From contig SADC01001309.1 in assembly GCA_004194705.1 (NCBI GenBank), forward strand, positions 62,001-126,000: 64,000 bases of DNA, in the 5' to 3' direction. Numbering within the stretch: position 1 is the stretch's first letter; each line of letters starts with the position of its first letter. Below the pieces are notes generated by a model. It was not told where the DNA came from. It ran no database searches and saw only the letters and a program-made list of their open reading frames with translations. The stretch comes from Ditylenchus dipsaci. Taxonomy: Eukaryota; Nematoda; Chromadorea; Rhabditida; Anguinidae. A program made the translations under genes and the position numbers. Of this stretch, positions 34,356 through 46,200 are shown one piece after another.

Positions 34356-35029
34356 GTCTGTTCGCGTAGGAATGTTGGAAATGTTTGGAATGTTTTGGAA
34401 TGTTGGTTTGCTTATGTTAAACTGAATTTAAGAGTGTGTAGAAGTTTCTAAAAATTAGAAGTCTCTGAAGAATTAGAAATTTTCCTATTTTGGACGCATC
34501 TTATGTTACGCGGGTTGAGTCACGTAGTAAAACCCTGTTACGTGACCCGCTTTTGCTAAGTTATATCTCCATATAGTATTTGGGTCGGCTGTGTCTATTT
34601 GTCGGCACTTTTAACTTAGAGTTCAATTTTCTGCTACGTTTTGCGAACCTATGTTGGATGTCTTTCCGGAACACTCAAGTACAGCATATTAGTTTCTTTT
34701 TAAGCACAAAACATATGATCAAAGTTGTTACATGTAGCAGTGGGCTAGCTTCCCACTTTTTACCTTACAACAAAGTTACTACTAAAAAATTTTTCAAATT
34801 GGTCCAAATTGGAGATGGTGTATATTAGCCTGGATTTTCGGTGGATGTTTGGGTTCAAACCCGATTTTCTCCCAATTTTCGCAAACTCATGTCGGCTATC
34901 TTACCGTTGGTACCCAGTGGTATTCAGGTGGTATTACCCAGGTGGCGTAACCCAGGTGGCGGTGCCTAGGTGGTGGTGCTCAGGTGGTCATGCCCCGGTG
35001 GTTGGAATTTTTTTTAACAAACTCATAAT
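34356..35029. other. No gene seen; CAGGTGGT array
   Basis: AT-rich apart from a degenerate CCCAGGTGG / CAGGTGGTGG array at 34910-35000. Further TTACGCG motifs occur at 34500-34550. Confidence 0.35.
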
Positions 35030-36177
35030 GCAGTAGTGTATCGATATAACGTGACCCTTGATATAACGCAATCCTTGAAATGATTCCAGCAAAAAGAATT
35101 TGGTCAAATTTACGTTCGGTACAACGCGACCTTTTTCCGGTCCCATGGGTAAAATCCCAACTGGCGGCCATTCCAACTGGCGGCCCCCGACTGGCGGCCA
35201 TCCCAACTGGCGGCCCCGACTGGCGGCCATCCCAACTGGCGGCCCCGACTGGCGCCCATCACAACTTATACCCGCCAAATACAAGTGGATATGGACAATA
35301 GCTCCCGGCACCGATAGTTTCCGGCCTGTATAAAAGGGACAACTGCTCCTGGTTTATAAAAAGCTATTAGGTTTCCTACAATGGGCGGGTGTAGGTGCAT
35401 GTGTTAGTTGATGTCCGTGGAAGTTCGAGGAGTTCTTACTAAGCAATTTTGTCTGTTTTTTTAGGGTCTAACTTCTCTCAGTTTTAGTTAGGGCTGGAAT
35501 ATGATCGGTCATTTTCGAATCCGGTCATATCACCGATCATATTTAGTTATATTCGGTCATTTTCTATTTTTAATTTTTGGCCCAAAAAATTTTAAAGAAG
35601 AGGGAAACTACCCTTCTAATTGAAGTGGAATTAAAACTTACTGTGAAATAAGAAAATTTTTCAACACCGGTGCAGGGTAGGCCAGCGTGTGTTAGGACGG
35701 ACTCAGAGATGTTCCCCAAACTACAAAAAGGTAAAAAAAACATGTTAGGTGAAAAACAGCCACTTTTAAGATTACCCTGGCATGGATACTTACGTACTTC
35801 TTTTTAGGTATAAGGTCGTAGATATTACCATCTCCAATCTAGATACCTGGGTCTTGATACCGCCACCTGGGCAATACTACCTGAATTTGAAACCTTTACA
35901 CCGCCGGGGTACAACCACCTAGGTACACAGATCAAGAGTCTATGCGGTCACGCTGGCGCAGCTAGTTCGGTCAGAAGATGTGTTTTCGAACGTTGAGATA
36001 CCATACAGGTAATTTGTGTACCTTTAGATAGTCGGGGTAATAGGTAGTAGGCATAGTAGCCGCCAGTTGGGGGCCGCCAGTTGGGATCGCCGCCAGTCGG
36101 TGGCCGCCAGTTGGGATGGCCGCCAGTTGACCCTCGTTCGTCCCATGGAGTCGCGTTATATCGAGACTTGACTGTAT
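35030..36177. mobile_element. Pogo-like inverted-repeat element with ACTGGCGGCC arrays
   Basis: GTATCGATATAACGTGACCC on the left and GCGTTATATCGAGACTTGACTG then TA on the right. Minisatellites AACTGGCGGCCATCCC (35157-35262) and the inverse (36058-36132) form the inner arms. No transposase frame. Confidence 0.55.
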
Positions 36178-36705
36178 AAAATACTGCGTTAATATTGGCA
36201 GCCTATTTATAAAATTAGTTTCCTTTAAACAATCATCAGATTGTCAGCAAATTTGTGCATATGCCCTAAAATGACTTTAGAATGACTAGAAGCGCCGATA
36301 TGCGCTTGTAACCCCTTAATAATATGAAATGTAAGAATTTTTCAAAGAGATAGAATTACACAAAAAATTGCTGTATCTTCTAAGTGATTCAGGATACTTT
36401 CTAATCGTACATTTTCCGTAAAGTTGAGGTGGGATTAAGGCAATTTGCTCGCACTTCAGGCGACTGGAGTAGCATTCAGGCGTTTGGGGCACCCCCAGGC
36501 AGTTTTAGTACCCTTCAAGTAAACAGGGTATCCAGGTGGTTGAGTTACTATCCAAATAAATTTTCATCGGCATTTTGCATCAAATTGAAAAGAAGCACTC
36601 CATTACGCTCTTCTTCTCAGCCATATCTGTCGATTAAAAAAAGATCGTAAAAAATAATGATCCTGGTCTAAAATATAAAAAATAGCACTTGCAGATGGTA
36701 AATAC
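36178..36705. other. No gene seen
   Basis: AT-rich; 36440-36540 is a degenerate CAGGCG / CAGGTGGT array. Confidence 0.35.
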
Positions 36706-36834
36706 TATTTAAAGGACCATGGTTTTTGCGCGCAGCGGCATACACAAAATTTGAATTGGCGGGGGACACTTCTCTTTCGTCTATCAGTGTACTCTTTTGA
36801 GTCGTTTCGAATGACTCCAAAGAGTACACTGATT

Positions 36835-37640
36835 CGTGGTAATCGATTCGTGGCACTATCGATTCGTGGTACTTTTCATTAGTGACTGGTTAAAATACTT
36901 TTCGACCCTGAAAAGGCTCCTTTTCAAGGTTATTGAAGTGAGATTCGCATGTTTTTGTATCGGATGGTGGTTCATTCCCTTGATCTTTCTTGGAATCGTT
37001 GGCCATCGCGAGCACCGTTTGGAATCTCTCGACATTGTTCCAATCAAGGATGCTGCAAGTCAAATCTTTACCACGAGGTGAGTAAAATTAAAGTAAGGGT
37101 CACTACCGGCTGAGGCTGATCAATCAATCAACCGTTAATCAGAGAGGTTTGGGTTTTCAGGACTATTTTGAAAAGTTTGGAATGTTTTGGGGTGTTTTTG
37201 AGGTTGGAAAGTGTATATCTGATGCAAAAGAAGTGATTATGATACAAACAGATCTGATACAAAGCACTATGCGAATGATTCCACACATCTCTGGTCGACC
37301 ACTTTGGGTGGGTAGATAACCAGGGTGTTGAGATTCTGAATTTTGGTCTTTACAAAGAATTTTTTATTTGTTTCTTAAGGGATCATAAAAGATTGTAAAC
37401 GAATTGACCATGAATGAATTGCCAGTGGACGAATAGACCTAGTGCCAAAGAGACATTTCCAGCAGAAAAGGAGCCTTTTCAGGGTCGAAAAGTATTTTAA
37501 CCAGTCACAAATGAAAAGTACCACGAATCGCTAGTGCCACGAATCGATAGTACCCTGAATCGATAGCCACGAATCGATAGTGCCACGAATCGATTACCAC
37601 GAATCGATAGTGCCACGAATCAATTGCCGCGAATCAAAAT
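36835..37640. mobile_element. Foldback-like element with CGATTCGTGG arms and an exon-like insert
   Basis: The left arm 36835-36930 (ATCGATTCGTGGCAC, then CTTTTCGACCCTGAAAAGG) is matched by 37460-37640 (GGGTCGAAAAGTATTTT, then CCACGAATCGATAGTG units). The left side also has the TTAA AGGACCATGG end of another family at 36709. Confidence 0.55.
36940..37077 (+). pseudogene. Exon-like captured segment
   Basis: Open frame ending VGHREHRLESLDIVPIKDAA then SQIFTTR, directly followed by the strong donor GAG|GTGAGT at 37077/37078. It sits between inverted arms, like the PSMA1 fragment. The protein family is not recognised. Confidence 0.35.
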
Positions 37641-37654
37641 TGCCACGCGTATAT

Positions 37655-38855
37655 AAAGTTCCCGGTACATGACACTTCTTTCCCGGACATTTCTTTCCCG
37701 ACACTTCTGTCCCGGACAGTTCTTTCCCGGACATTTCTTTCCCGACACTTCTTTTCCGACACTTCTGTCCCGGACAGTTCTTTCCCGGACTTTTTTTTCC
37801 GACACTTCTGTCCCATTTCCAAATTTTCTTATAATTTGCACATTATCCGAAATTTAATTTTGAGAGCTGCAACATCTAAGGAATTATGAACCCAGAATGT
37901 TTCATTGCGTCTGCAACAACGTTGTAATAACAAACCAGGAAAGCGCCAGCCGCATTCGCGTCATGTCTACACACCGAAGTCTCGTCCGAAAGGTCTCTTT
38001 AAAGCTGATCTCATTATCACAGCTATAGTAAACACTACCTGGTTATCACTACATAACTACCACTGCTTGAGTACAACCGCCTGGGTAACCTCGCTTGAAT
38101 ACCCCTACTAGGTATCTGTTACATATAGGTCAAATTACGACTATTTCTATAAGTTCTGCACGTTTAGCGCAGTGGGTTAGCTTCCCACTTTTCACGTTAC
38201 AACAGTATCCCCCACTTGGGTACCATCGACCTGGATACCCTCTCTTTGCTCTATGTAAATTCATCTACAGTAGATTCATATACAGTAAATTCATCTACAG
38301 GTAAATTCATCTACAAGATTCAAATCCATGTGGAGGTCATCCATTTTATCAGAAAGTTCAAATCCGATAGAAACACTTTTCAAGGACACTCATTTGGCCT
38401 CCATAGGTGGAAACCGTGTGTTAAGGCTATTATCAAAGACTTTTTACAAACGGAAGCAAGCCAAACTTAGTTGCAGGGTATGCCTGATTTTGCCTAGCCA
38501 AATCCCGAAATCCGAGGCGGGTACCTTCGGATACCTGGATATCAAGCGGTAACAGCTGACAACTGGTTCCAGAGCAGGTTCAATAGGCGCCCGGAAAAAG
38601 CTACTATTCCGATGAACAAAAGCCATGACTGAAACAAAAAACTAAATATAATATAGTTGCTTACTCAATATGATAAAACAGAGCAAAACAAATGCGTGCA
38701 ACAATTTAAAACTTATAAGAAATTCGGAAATGGGACAGAAGTGTCGTGAAAAAAAAGTCCGGAAAAGAAGTTTTCGGGAAAGAACTGTCTGGGACAGAAG
38801 TGTCGGGAAAGAAGTGTCGGGAAAGAAATGTCCGGGAAAGAAGTGACTGGTTCCC
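37655..38855. mobile_element. Foldback-like element with CCCGGACAGTTCTTT arms
   Basis: The left arm 37670-37815 has TTCCCGGACATTTC / CGACACTTCTGTC units; the inverse array lies at 38728-38848. Next to the arms both sides keep CCATTTCCAAATTTTCTTATAA or its near inverse. The spacer (37880-38640) has no recognisable gene, only a CTACAGTAGATTCAT array near 38265-38315. Confidence 0.65.
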
Positions 38856-38868
38856 AAGCCCCCCCCCT

Positions 38869-39986
38869 TTAAAGGGGTACGTGACAATTCACCGTACGGA
38901 CGATTCACCGTCTGGGACAATTCACCGTCGGGACAATTCACGGTACGGACAATTCACCGTCTGGGACAGTTCACCGTTAGGACAGTTCACCGTCCGGGAC
39001 AATTCACCGTCTGAGACAATTCACCGTCAGTTTACATACAATTATTATTACAATGAGAAATTAATGACAAAGTTTACTCAAAACAAAAATTTTCAATTTC
39101 TCTCCTCCAAACGTGTAACATAAACCAATACCAGGAGGTTTTTTAATACTTTACAAGACCAAGAAGAGTACAACACCTGCACAAGACCAAGGAAGTATAA
39201 GATAACATCCAAGCAATAACAACAATAGATTTTTAAAAATCTTAAAGATCTTCCATACGATAGTTGTGCGCAATACCAGACAGAAATTCTTCGGTGGTGC
39301 GATCATCATAGCTTTCCACGACTGCCAAGATCTGCCTGTCTGCCTTCTGGTGAATTTCCCACTTGCCTTTTGCTTTCATGCCTTGAAGCCACTTCAGATG
39401 CAGTTGATCACGTCCTTGCTGTAGTTCCAGAAGGTTCGGTTTCCATCTTTGCTGTCCATGTTCTTCCAGAAAAGATGTCCGTCGTGAATAAGCACTTCTT
39501 TTTCCTTTTCAGACTTGACCTAAACATAAAGAATAAAACAGCTAACAACCCAAAGTAGCTCACGGTGTTCCGATTGACTTCACTACGGCTTGATCTTCGA
39601 CTTCCACTGCTTGCTGTTCAACCTCCGCCACAGCTTGCTGTTCAACATCTTCGTCGCTTGAATAACCTCCGAGAATTTCTAGCATGCGTCGTGCGTCCAT
39701 GGCTAAAAAGAAAGAATCCTAATACGTTAAAATACGTTCAGAAAAATACGCGGAGCTCTGCTAGAGCTGCAACTAACAAATGACTGTTGAATGATACTGC
39801 TTCAAATCAAAATGGCGTTTAAGAAAAAAAAGCGCAAATTCAAACGCTTTTTTGAAAATGTACACAATTTTGTTTGTCAATTTTATTTTGATAGTTTGAA
39901 CTGTCCCAGACGGTGAATTGTCCCGAACGGTGAACTGTCCCGGACGGTGAATTGTCCCGACGGTGAATTGTCCGTGTCCCCTTTAA
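38869..39986. mobile_element. TTAA-flanked element carrying a spliced ORF
   Basis: TTTAAAGGGGTACGTGACAATTCACCG at the left and its inverse CGGTGAATTGTCCGTGTCCCCTTTAAA at the right. The arms are GGACAATTCACCGTC arrays (38885-39032; inverse 39900-39975). The cargo gene 39242-39700 occupies the middle. Confidence 0.75.
39242..39700 (-). CDS. Cargo ORF of a TTAA element, uncharacterised
   Basis: Exon 1 (39700-39564) begins MDARRMLEILGGYSSDED and has two EQQAV-type repeats. A GTGAGC donor and TATGTTTAG acceptor bound a 34-nt intron. Exon 2 (39529-39242) reads VKSEKEKEVLIHDGHLFWKN, then DSKDGNRTFWNYSKDV, then after a one-base shift near 39408 LHLKWLQGMKAKGKW, QKADRQILAVVESYDD and FLSGIAHNYRMEDL followed by TAA. 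A second one-base mismatch exists at the intron. If these are sequencing errors the protein is about 140 residues: an acidic N-terminus plus a basic, Trp-containing domain with a faint FLYWCH-like spacing. I do not recognise the family. It could be captured host DNA or the element's own gene. Confidence 0.4.
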
Positions 39987-40600
39987 AGGACCCTGTCTCT
40001 TCCTTATCATGGCAATTTCAAAGGTTTGAATGCGCGCGGGACCACATAGATTTTTTCAATAATGTTTTCGAATTAACAAGACCAAAAGAATAGTTTACCT
40101 CAAATGTGTTACGTGACTCAGTTGTTACGTATAACATGATACGCGTAACACGTAAAATCTTACGCGTAACATCGAAAATCGCTGTTACGCGGGTATGTTA
40201 CGCGACTCAAAAAAGGTGTTACGCGTAACAGAGTAGCGTAACAGAATTTGTTACATGTTACGGCGAAGTGTGAGGGGTGCTTTTGCAGATAAAAGGTTTT
40301 TCGAAATCCGTGTTACAACTTATGTATTAATTTCGTACATTACCGAGTAGCGTCCGAGTTTCTAACAAAACTAAACATAGATTTAAAAACTAGGCCTTGT
40401 TTTGTTAGAAGCCAAGTTGAGAATCCGAGAACGAGATCAATGATTAGGTAATTTTTTTGAATTGGCGGGCGACCAACAGACCACCTTGAGCATGGTTCTT
40501 TGAATTGTAAAAACTGTTTTTCTACAATCAGTCGAAAGTTTGGTTAGCGCGAGTGTCAGCGGAATCTTAGCTACGATCACTTACTCAATTGTCTTAAATA
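39987..40600. other. TTACGCG-rich repeat region upstream of MRPS18B
   Basis: 40095-40265 is crowded with GTTACGCG / CGCGTAAC in both orientations. 40350-40500 is a copy of the GTTTCTAACAAAACTA...TTGGCGGG hairpin family seen at 9700, 10265 and 56150. No coding exon. Confidence 0.5.
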
Positions 40601-40608
40601 GATTTTGT

Positions 40609-43600
40609 ATGTTTAGTGGAATGTCTGGTAGTCTTCTTCTTCGCTCTCGAATCATAGCTTCCAGTGGCTTTCCTCTATCCTTGTGTTCCTCAAAGAATCA
40701 GTTGGATTCCTATCGTGCAAGATCCAACAAGGCCTGGGTTGCTGCGAGAAAAAGAAAGGCCGAAGGCTTGCCACCCATCGATGAGTGGGCATATAACGAA
40801 ATCGAAAAAAAGAGTGGGATGTTTAAGCCACAGCACACAGTTGAGGAGCAGATCGCTTACATGGACAGCCAAGGCTTGTTTTAACAATTCTTTTTTCGTC
40901 TAAATCTTTCAATTTTTTTGCAGAATATAAGGACACATACAAAGGATTGGAAGTGCATCGATGGTATCGTCGAAATCATCAGGGGTATGTTTTTTCATTA
41001 GATGGGCGGCTTACCATCTAGCGATCTCAAAAAATTACCTAAAGCACCGGTACGTGTCAAAACGCCCCAATGGCCAAAACGCCCTAACCATCAAAAAAGT
41101 TCGCAACCAACGCATAAAAAGTTGAAAAAGCTGTCACATGGTCCGTTCTACTTGCTCTAGCATGTCCTGTACCTTATTGGTTCAGAGCGATTTTTCCTCT
41201 TTTGGGGATTTGGGGCATTTTGTCCTCTTTTTTCGACTTGGGGCGTTTCGTCTCTATTTCTCGATTTGGGGCGTTTTGGCCGTTGGGGCGTTTCGTCCGT
41301 GTCTATCGAAGCCCCCGTCAGCTTTGCAACAATTTTTCTCAATCAAGCTGTACCTAACAAGATTGTCCGTATCTCATCTCTCTAGGAAGCCTGCCTTAGC
41401 GTAGTTTCGATTTCAGGATCGTGAAAGTGCGCTTGGGATGGTTTTTCACTCTCGAATTTTTTATCAACAAATTAGAGCAAGGAGAAAATCATATTAATCT
41501 TCAGGTTTAGTAATTGGTATCATTTAAAGCTGCGGTTTCTTTTTGAGAATCGTAATTTACAAAATTATAAGTCGTCCAGTATTTGAGCAGTCGAGCCAGA
41601 CTGGCTTATGCTTAATAGTTCGGTTTTTGGTCTGCCCTGTGATCTTAAAACTGTCATCATATATATAATATTTCTCATCTGTTTTTAGGCAGTCGAAGTT
41701 CCAGCCTCCTGCGCGTCTATTTTGCATTGACAGATATGGTCGCTTCAATCTGAGCTATGCTTGCCCCATCTGTCGTGATGAATATTTGTTCTTTGATTAC
41801 AGGGTAAGATACGGCTATATTTGTTGTGAGTAGTCAGTAAGTGAGTTTCCCCTCAGTTAGTAATATGCATGTTTATTAGATTTGTGGACTGGATTGACTA
41901 GTTAAATAATTTCAGAATCCCAAGTTGATGCAACAGTTCATGCAGTGGGCAGTGACAAGCCATTGACTATTTTTAAGTCAAAGCTGTGCCGTGAGCAGTA
42001 TATTAATTTGCAAGCTCAGATTATAAAAGCTAAAGAGCATGGTAACATTTGAGAGTTTTGTTGTTTGTAGACATTGGAATTGCAGGAACAATGCCGTTTG
42101 CGATTCCTTTCCGCGAGTTTGGTAAGATTTTTTGAGACATGTGTTTTATTTGTGACCCGCTTAACCCATGCTAAATGATTTGGCATCTAGCTTTTACCGT
42201 ATTTTCTCTATCAAGTGGGCCCTCTCTAATAAATATCTCCATCTTTATCTCAATATAAAGGTGGTTGATGAGCCTTACGGATGGTTCTTTTGCACTTTTG
42301 GGATGTGCTGTGTTGGTGCTTTTACAGTCAACTCTTGATGATCCGTCACACTAAAAGTTAGTTTTCGTCTAGGATCCCCTAAATCTTTTACAAATCCCGA
42401 TATGGTAAAGATTTGTTTCAAAAATCTCGAGCGTGGTGCGACAAACAGATAAATTTATCTGAAATGACAAATTTATCTATCAGATAATTTTTTAAATAGA
42501 TATAGTCATTGGACAGTAAAAGGGTGAGGAAAACCTACTTAGGTTTGAAAAAGTGGCCTCCATGGCGCATTGCATAAGCATTTGTATTTTTAGGCCCAAA
42601 ACAGGTTCGATCCCATCTGGTGGCACGCTATTTTTTGGCTCTTTTAATCGCCTTTAGAGGTAATTCGACTTTTTTGACTCCAGATTCGAAACCAGCGACC
42701 CAAATCCCTTATACAACCATGGGCGTAGCCAGGGGGAGGGCTGAAGGGGCTATGGCCCCCCCCCCCCCCCGTCAGGTTTTTCGGAAAAATTGTTAATTAA
42801 AAACACTATAAAACTCGAAAACGGTGTAGGGAAAATGACCTCTCGGGGGGCTTAACCCCCCCCCCCCCGTCATATTTTTCTGGCTACGCCTCTGTCTACA
42901 ACTGTTCAAACAAAATAAATTTCGTGCCACCAAGTGCAATCGAACCTGCGCACCACTTTGGGCAAAAAACACAACTGCTTACCCACTGCGCCACCTTTGA
43001 AAACCTAAGTGACTTTAATATACGTTCACCCTGCCCAATGTAAAATTTTATCCGACCGATGAAATTTTATCTGACAGATGAATTTAGCAAGCATTCCTAC
43101 TTTACCTGTCGTCTGTCCAAAATGCTACAATTTGGCCATTCTTATAGTCCGTTGCCTTTCCAAAAATGTTATGAATTAGGCCGTTATCGTGGGATTTATT
43201 CCCGTTATTTTCGAAAGAGATAGGTAAAATCAGAAATCTTGCAATTTTTAGACGCAAATGACGAAACATTAAAAAGCGTCGGACATTGGGCAGGAGCGAA
43301 CTTTTGCGATTGACGGGTTTTTCGAGAGTCAACTGTTATGGTTAAAAGCAAAAAGATATTTTCAGATTTGAAGGAATGGTACGATGGCTGGAAAGATAAT
43401 AGGAAGGATCAAGTGTTTGATCCGGAGCCTCTGACACGTTGTGTAAGCATTGAGGATGTCTTGCCTGAGCCGCAGCAGAAGCAGTATGAAGCGCACAATC
43501 GTGACCATAAAAATAGCTGGGATGAATGGTCAGACTCATTCTTACAAATTTATTATTATTACGTAAAAGGTTTATATCTAGGTGGCTGCGACATGCAAAG

Positions 43601-43616
43601 TTTGCGAGAACAATAA
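40609..43616 (+). CDS. MRPS18B: Mitochondrial ribosomal protein bS18 paralogue (MRPS18B)
   Basis: Six exons: 40609-40873, 40924-40984, 41689-41803, 41916-42041, 42071-42121, 43366-43616; 289 residues (human 258). A small-subunit mitoribosome protein that binds zinc. The N-terminus MFSGMSGSLLLRSRIIASSG is an Arg/Ser-rich mitochondrial presequence. Family marks: HRWYRRNHQG (human DYRRNHKG), LFCIDRYG, ACPICRDEYLFFDYRNPKLM (human [20 protein letters not shown]), SKLCREQY, KAKEH and DLKEWYDGW near the C-terminus. All four cysteines of the expected zinc site are present. One G is missing from the GGG run at 41948-41950 (MQW|GSDKP). Intron 1 starts GC; intron 4 is only 29 nt; intron 2 holds GGGGCGTTT repeats; intron 5 (1244 bp) holds the tRNA-like element 42537-43010. 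An AG lies 7 nt before the ATG. Identity is good; the last 20 residues are less sure. Confidence 0.85.
41040..41330. repeat. Inverted AACGCCCC / GGGGCGTTT repeats in MRPS18B intron 2
   Basis: GTGTCAAAACGCCCCAATGG at 41053 and the inverse TTGGGGCGTTTCGTCCGTGTC near 41280-41305, with more TTGGGGCGTTT units between 41235 and 41290. Probably a small Foldback-like insertion. Confidence 0.5.
42537..43010. mobile_element. Element with two tRNA-like sequences facing each other
   Basis: The ends ACTTAGGTTT / AAACCTAAGT are inverse. Left: TGGCGCATTGCATAAGC (A-box-like) and GGTTCGATCCC (B-box) at 42569-42620. Right, on the minus strand: TGGCGCAGTGGGTAAGC and GGTTCGATTGC at 42992-42930. Between them lie inverted poly-C tracts (42760, 42860) and GGCGTAGCCAG. 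It lies in MRPS18B intron 5. Confidence 0.6.
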
Positions 43617-43687
43617 AGCGCCAAGATGCCTAAGTTAGATCATATATGTGTGGAATTCTCTGTTGTAAATTTACTCTTGTTTGGTTA

Positions 43688-43693
43688 AATAAA
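43688..43693 (+). terminator. Poly(A) signal AATAAA of MRPS18B
   Basis: AATAAA 71 nt after the stop; another AATAAA overlaps the stop codon at 43612-43617. Confidence 0.5.
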
Positions 43694-43734
43694 TGAACTT
43701 CTTGTTGTATCTTTCAAGCGTTTGTATGGGTGCG

Positions 43735-45400
43735 ATCTAATTGCCCTTTGGCATAATGCCAAATGGGAAAAATGCCTAACGCAAATTACCATTTGGCAAA
43801 ATGCCAAACGGTAAAATGCCCAGCGGTAAAAATACCCAGTGGTAAAATACCCAACGGTGAAAATGCTCCATGAAATTTTACCAAATGGGAACAATACCCA
43901 AATAATCTTGCCAAATCACACTATACCATATGTCGAATTAGCGTTTCTGTTGGTCACACAATTTCTGTTTCATCATAAAAAAGTCATAAAAGTCAAAATC
44001 GATGACAGTAGTTAGCTACCTAGGAGCTCTGTGCTTGTGCTCTTCATCACAGCTGGCCAACATTGTGATGATTTCGGGGGCTTGCCACCCCAAGATCGTA
44101 AACCTACCGGGCAAGTGATCAAGTGCCCCAAATTTTGTGCTCCACCTTGTACATACCGATTGATCACAACCGACCTCCAGCACATACACGCCTGAGCCAG
44201 AAGCCCAGCTTCCAAAATTCGATCAAACACTCCGAAGAGGTTCGGCTCGCAAGGATTCTACCATGAATCCAGTTGACAGGTAACTTTTGACATTTAATAG
44301 TTTTTGCTGTTCAGCAAACTGCTGGGTTTACTATCTGACCGAAAGGTTGGAGAATAAAATACTCTTAGGTATACGTGAATTGACCAAAGGTTCAAGTGAT
44401 CTCAACAACCATTGCGCCCGAGAGTTGCGCAGAAACCTTCGTGGCTAGCATAATAGTAATGATAAATACCTTAAAAATCATGCCTTCATACTCCTACTCT
44501 TCCTTATAAGGTTCTCTTAAATTACTTATTCGGTGCCCAAACAAGTTATGTACCTTAGGCCAGAGATAACTCATACCAACATACTTAAAGGGGGGGGGCA
44601 ACTTTATATACGCATTGCCTTTTGTCGAAAGTTCTAGTCCCTCTGGGGTGTTTTAATTTAATTTTTTAGTAAGTTTTTTGACTTTTAGGTCGAAAAATCA
44701 TCGAGCAATCGATTGCAGCCATTTCCAGCACTGATTTGCTGTCATCAACTGCCTCGATTTTGCGATTTTTGGCAATGACTACCAAAATTAAAGGAAACTA
44801 GCCAAAATGATGCGTACTAGGTTACTGAGAGTTTTTGCGATTTCAATTTACATTGTTTTATACAACCGTATGCTGAGAATGACGGCAAGAAGCAGGGCTA
44901 CATTTTGAGTGTAAGGTTGCAAATGAGTATGCAAATTAAAATTGGGGAAAAACGTCAGTTCCAGGATACTACCGAAAGTACTGGTATAGTCCTATTGAGG
45001 ATTTCATCGAATTGGATTTTTTATATTTTAGCCCTAACTTTATACCAAATTTTCATCTGGATGATAGCTCAAATGAAAGCCCAGAAACTTGGCTACATTT
45101 TGACACTAAACTTTTAAATAAAAGGAGATACATAATAAGGTCTGCAGCCATTGGTAGTCGAACTTGTGATTTAAGGCGATGCGTATATAAAGTTCCCCCC
45201 CTTTAATTGACTTTTTTTTATTATGAAATAGAAATGAAATGACCAACAGAAACGCTAATTCGAAATATGGTATAGTATGATTTGGCAAGATTATTTGGGT
45301 ATTTTTCCCATTTGGTTAAATTTTTCGGAGCACTTTTACCGTTGGGCATTTTTACCACCGGGTATTTTTACCGCTGGGCATTTCCACCCAATGGGCCGTA
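43735..45400. mobile_element. Foldback-like element with CCCAACGGTAAAA arms
   Basis: The left arm 43740-43885 (GCCAAATGGGAAAAATGCC, ACCCAGTGGTAAAATACCC) is matched by 45300-45395 (TTTTTACCGCTGGGCATTT). The TTAA element 44585-45206 sits inside. The minus-strand frame at 44230-44012 (GLLAQACMCWRSVVINRYV) is coding-like but unassigned. Confidence 0.5.
44585..45206. mobile_element. TTAA-flanked element, B-box family
   Basis: TTAA then AGGGGGGGGGCAACTTTATA, with CGCATTGCC and AAGTTCTAGTCCC; the right end is the inverse, AAGTTCGACTACC ... TATAAAGTTCCCCCCCTTTAA. The core matches 17950-18425. Confidence 0.8.
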
Positions 45401-46191
45401 GCCGTGTCCGTGTCACAGACCGTGATACGGTCCGTCAAATTTTTCAATTTGATCTCTAGAAATGATAGGTTTACAATCAAAAATGACCCTTTTTGACCTG
45501 GAATTTAACGTAGAATCCGAATCTGTGATAAAAAGCGACAAACTACTCATGCAGAAAAAAAATTATGTATGGAAATCGGTGAAGATGACTGTTTTGAGAT
45601 ACCGGAAATTTAAGTTTTTTCCAAATATTTTCTTTGTTTTTTAAAAATTTATATGCAAATAACCACTCATTGAAAAGTTTATTCTAAGAGGTATCTGATA
45701 ACGCAAAACCAAATGTCAAAATACGCATTCTACAAAAAGATATGAGCAAAAGAAGACAAACACTCATTTTAAAAATAGCGTTACTTTTGAAATAGTCATT
45801 TCTAAAAGCAAAAACAAGATTTTTAGAAAACGACTGGCAAATTCCGATTCTCCTTGATATTTTAGGCGGAAATATGACAAAGTGGATGACGGGCACTTAC
45901 GTGTTAAAAGCATTCGTTTTGTGTGATGCTGGAAGATTGCAGCAAGATTTATTTTGTTCCTGTTATTTGTTCCAAAAAATTGTTCCAGATGTTTTATGGG
46001 CAAGTGATGGCTCATTCTAGAGCCCTTAGTGTGAGGAATATTTTGGCTATAAGCATGCAAAATATAGAAAATAAAAGATCAGTTCAAGGACATTAAATAA
46101 AAAATGGTCTCAAATTAAACATTTTTGACAAATTTTCGTTTGGCGCCAATTATTCCTAATGTACTAAATTCAAGTTTTGAAACAATGTGAA
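45401..46191. other. No gene seen
   Basis: AT-rich; 45955-46175 is the second copy of the dispersed repeat at 3720-3945. Confidence 0.4.
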
Positions 46192-46200
46192 CCTATAATT

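Noticed and set aside
37620..37841. Basic repeat protein VRERSVGKEVSGKK and its inverse copy at 38746-39123
   Set aside because: Pure translation of the CCCGGACAGTTCTTTCC minisatellite arms.
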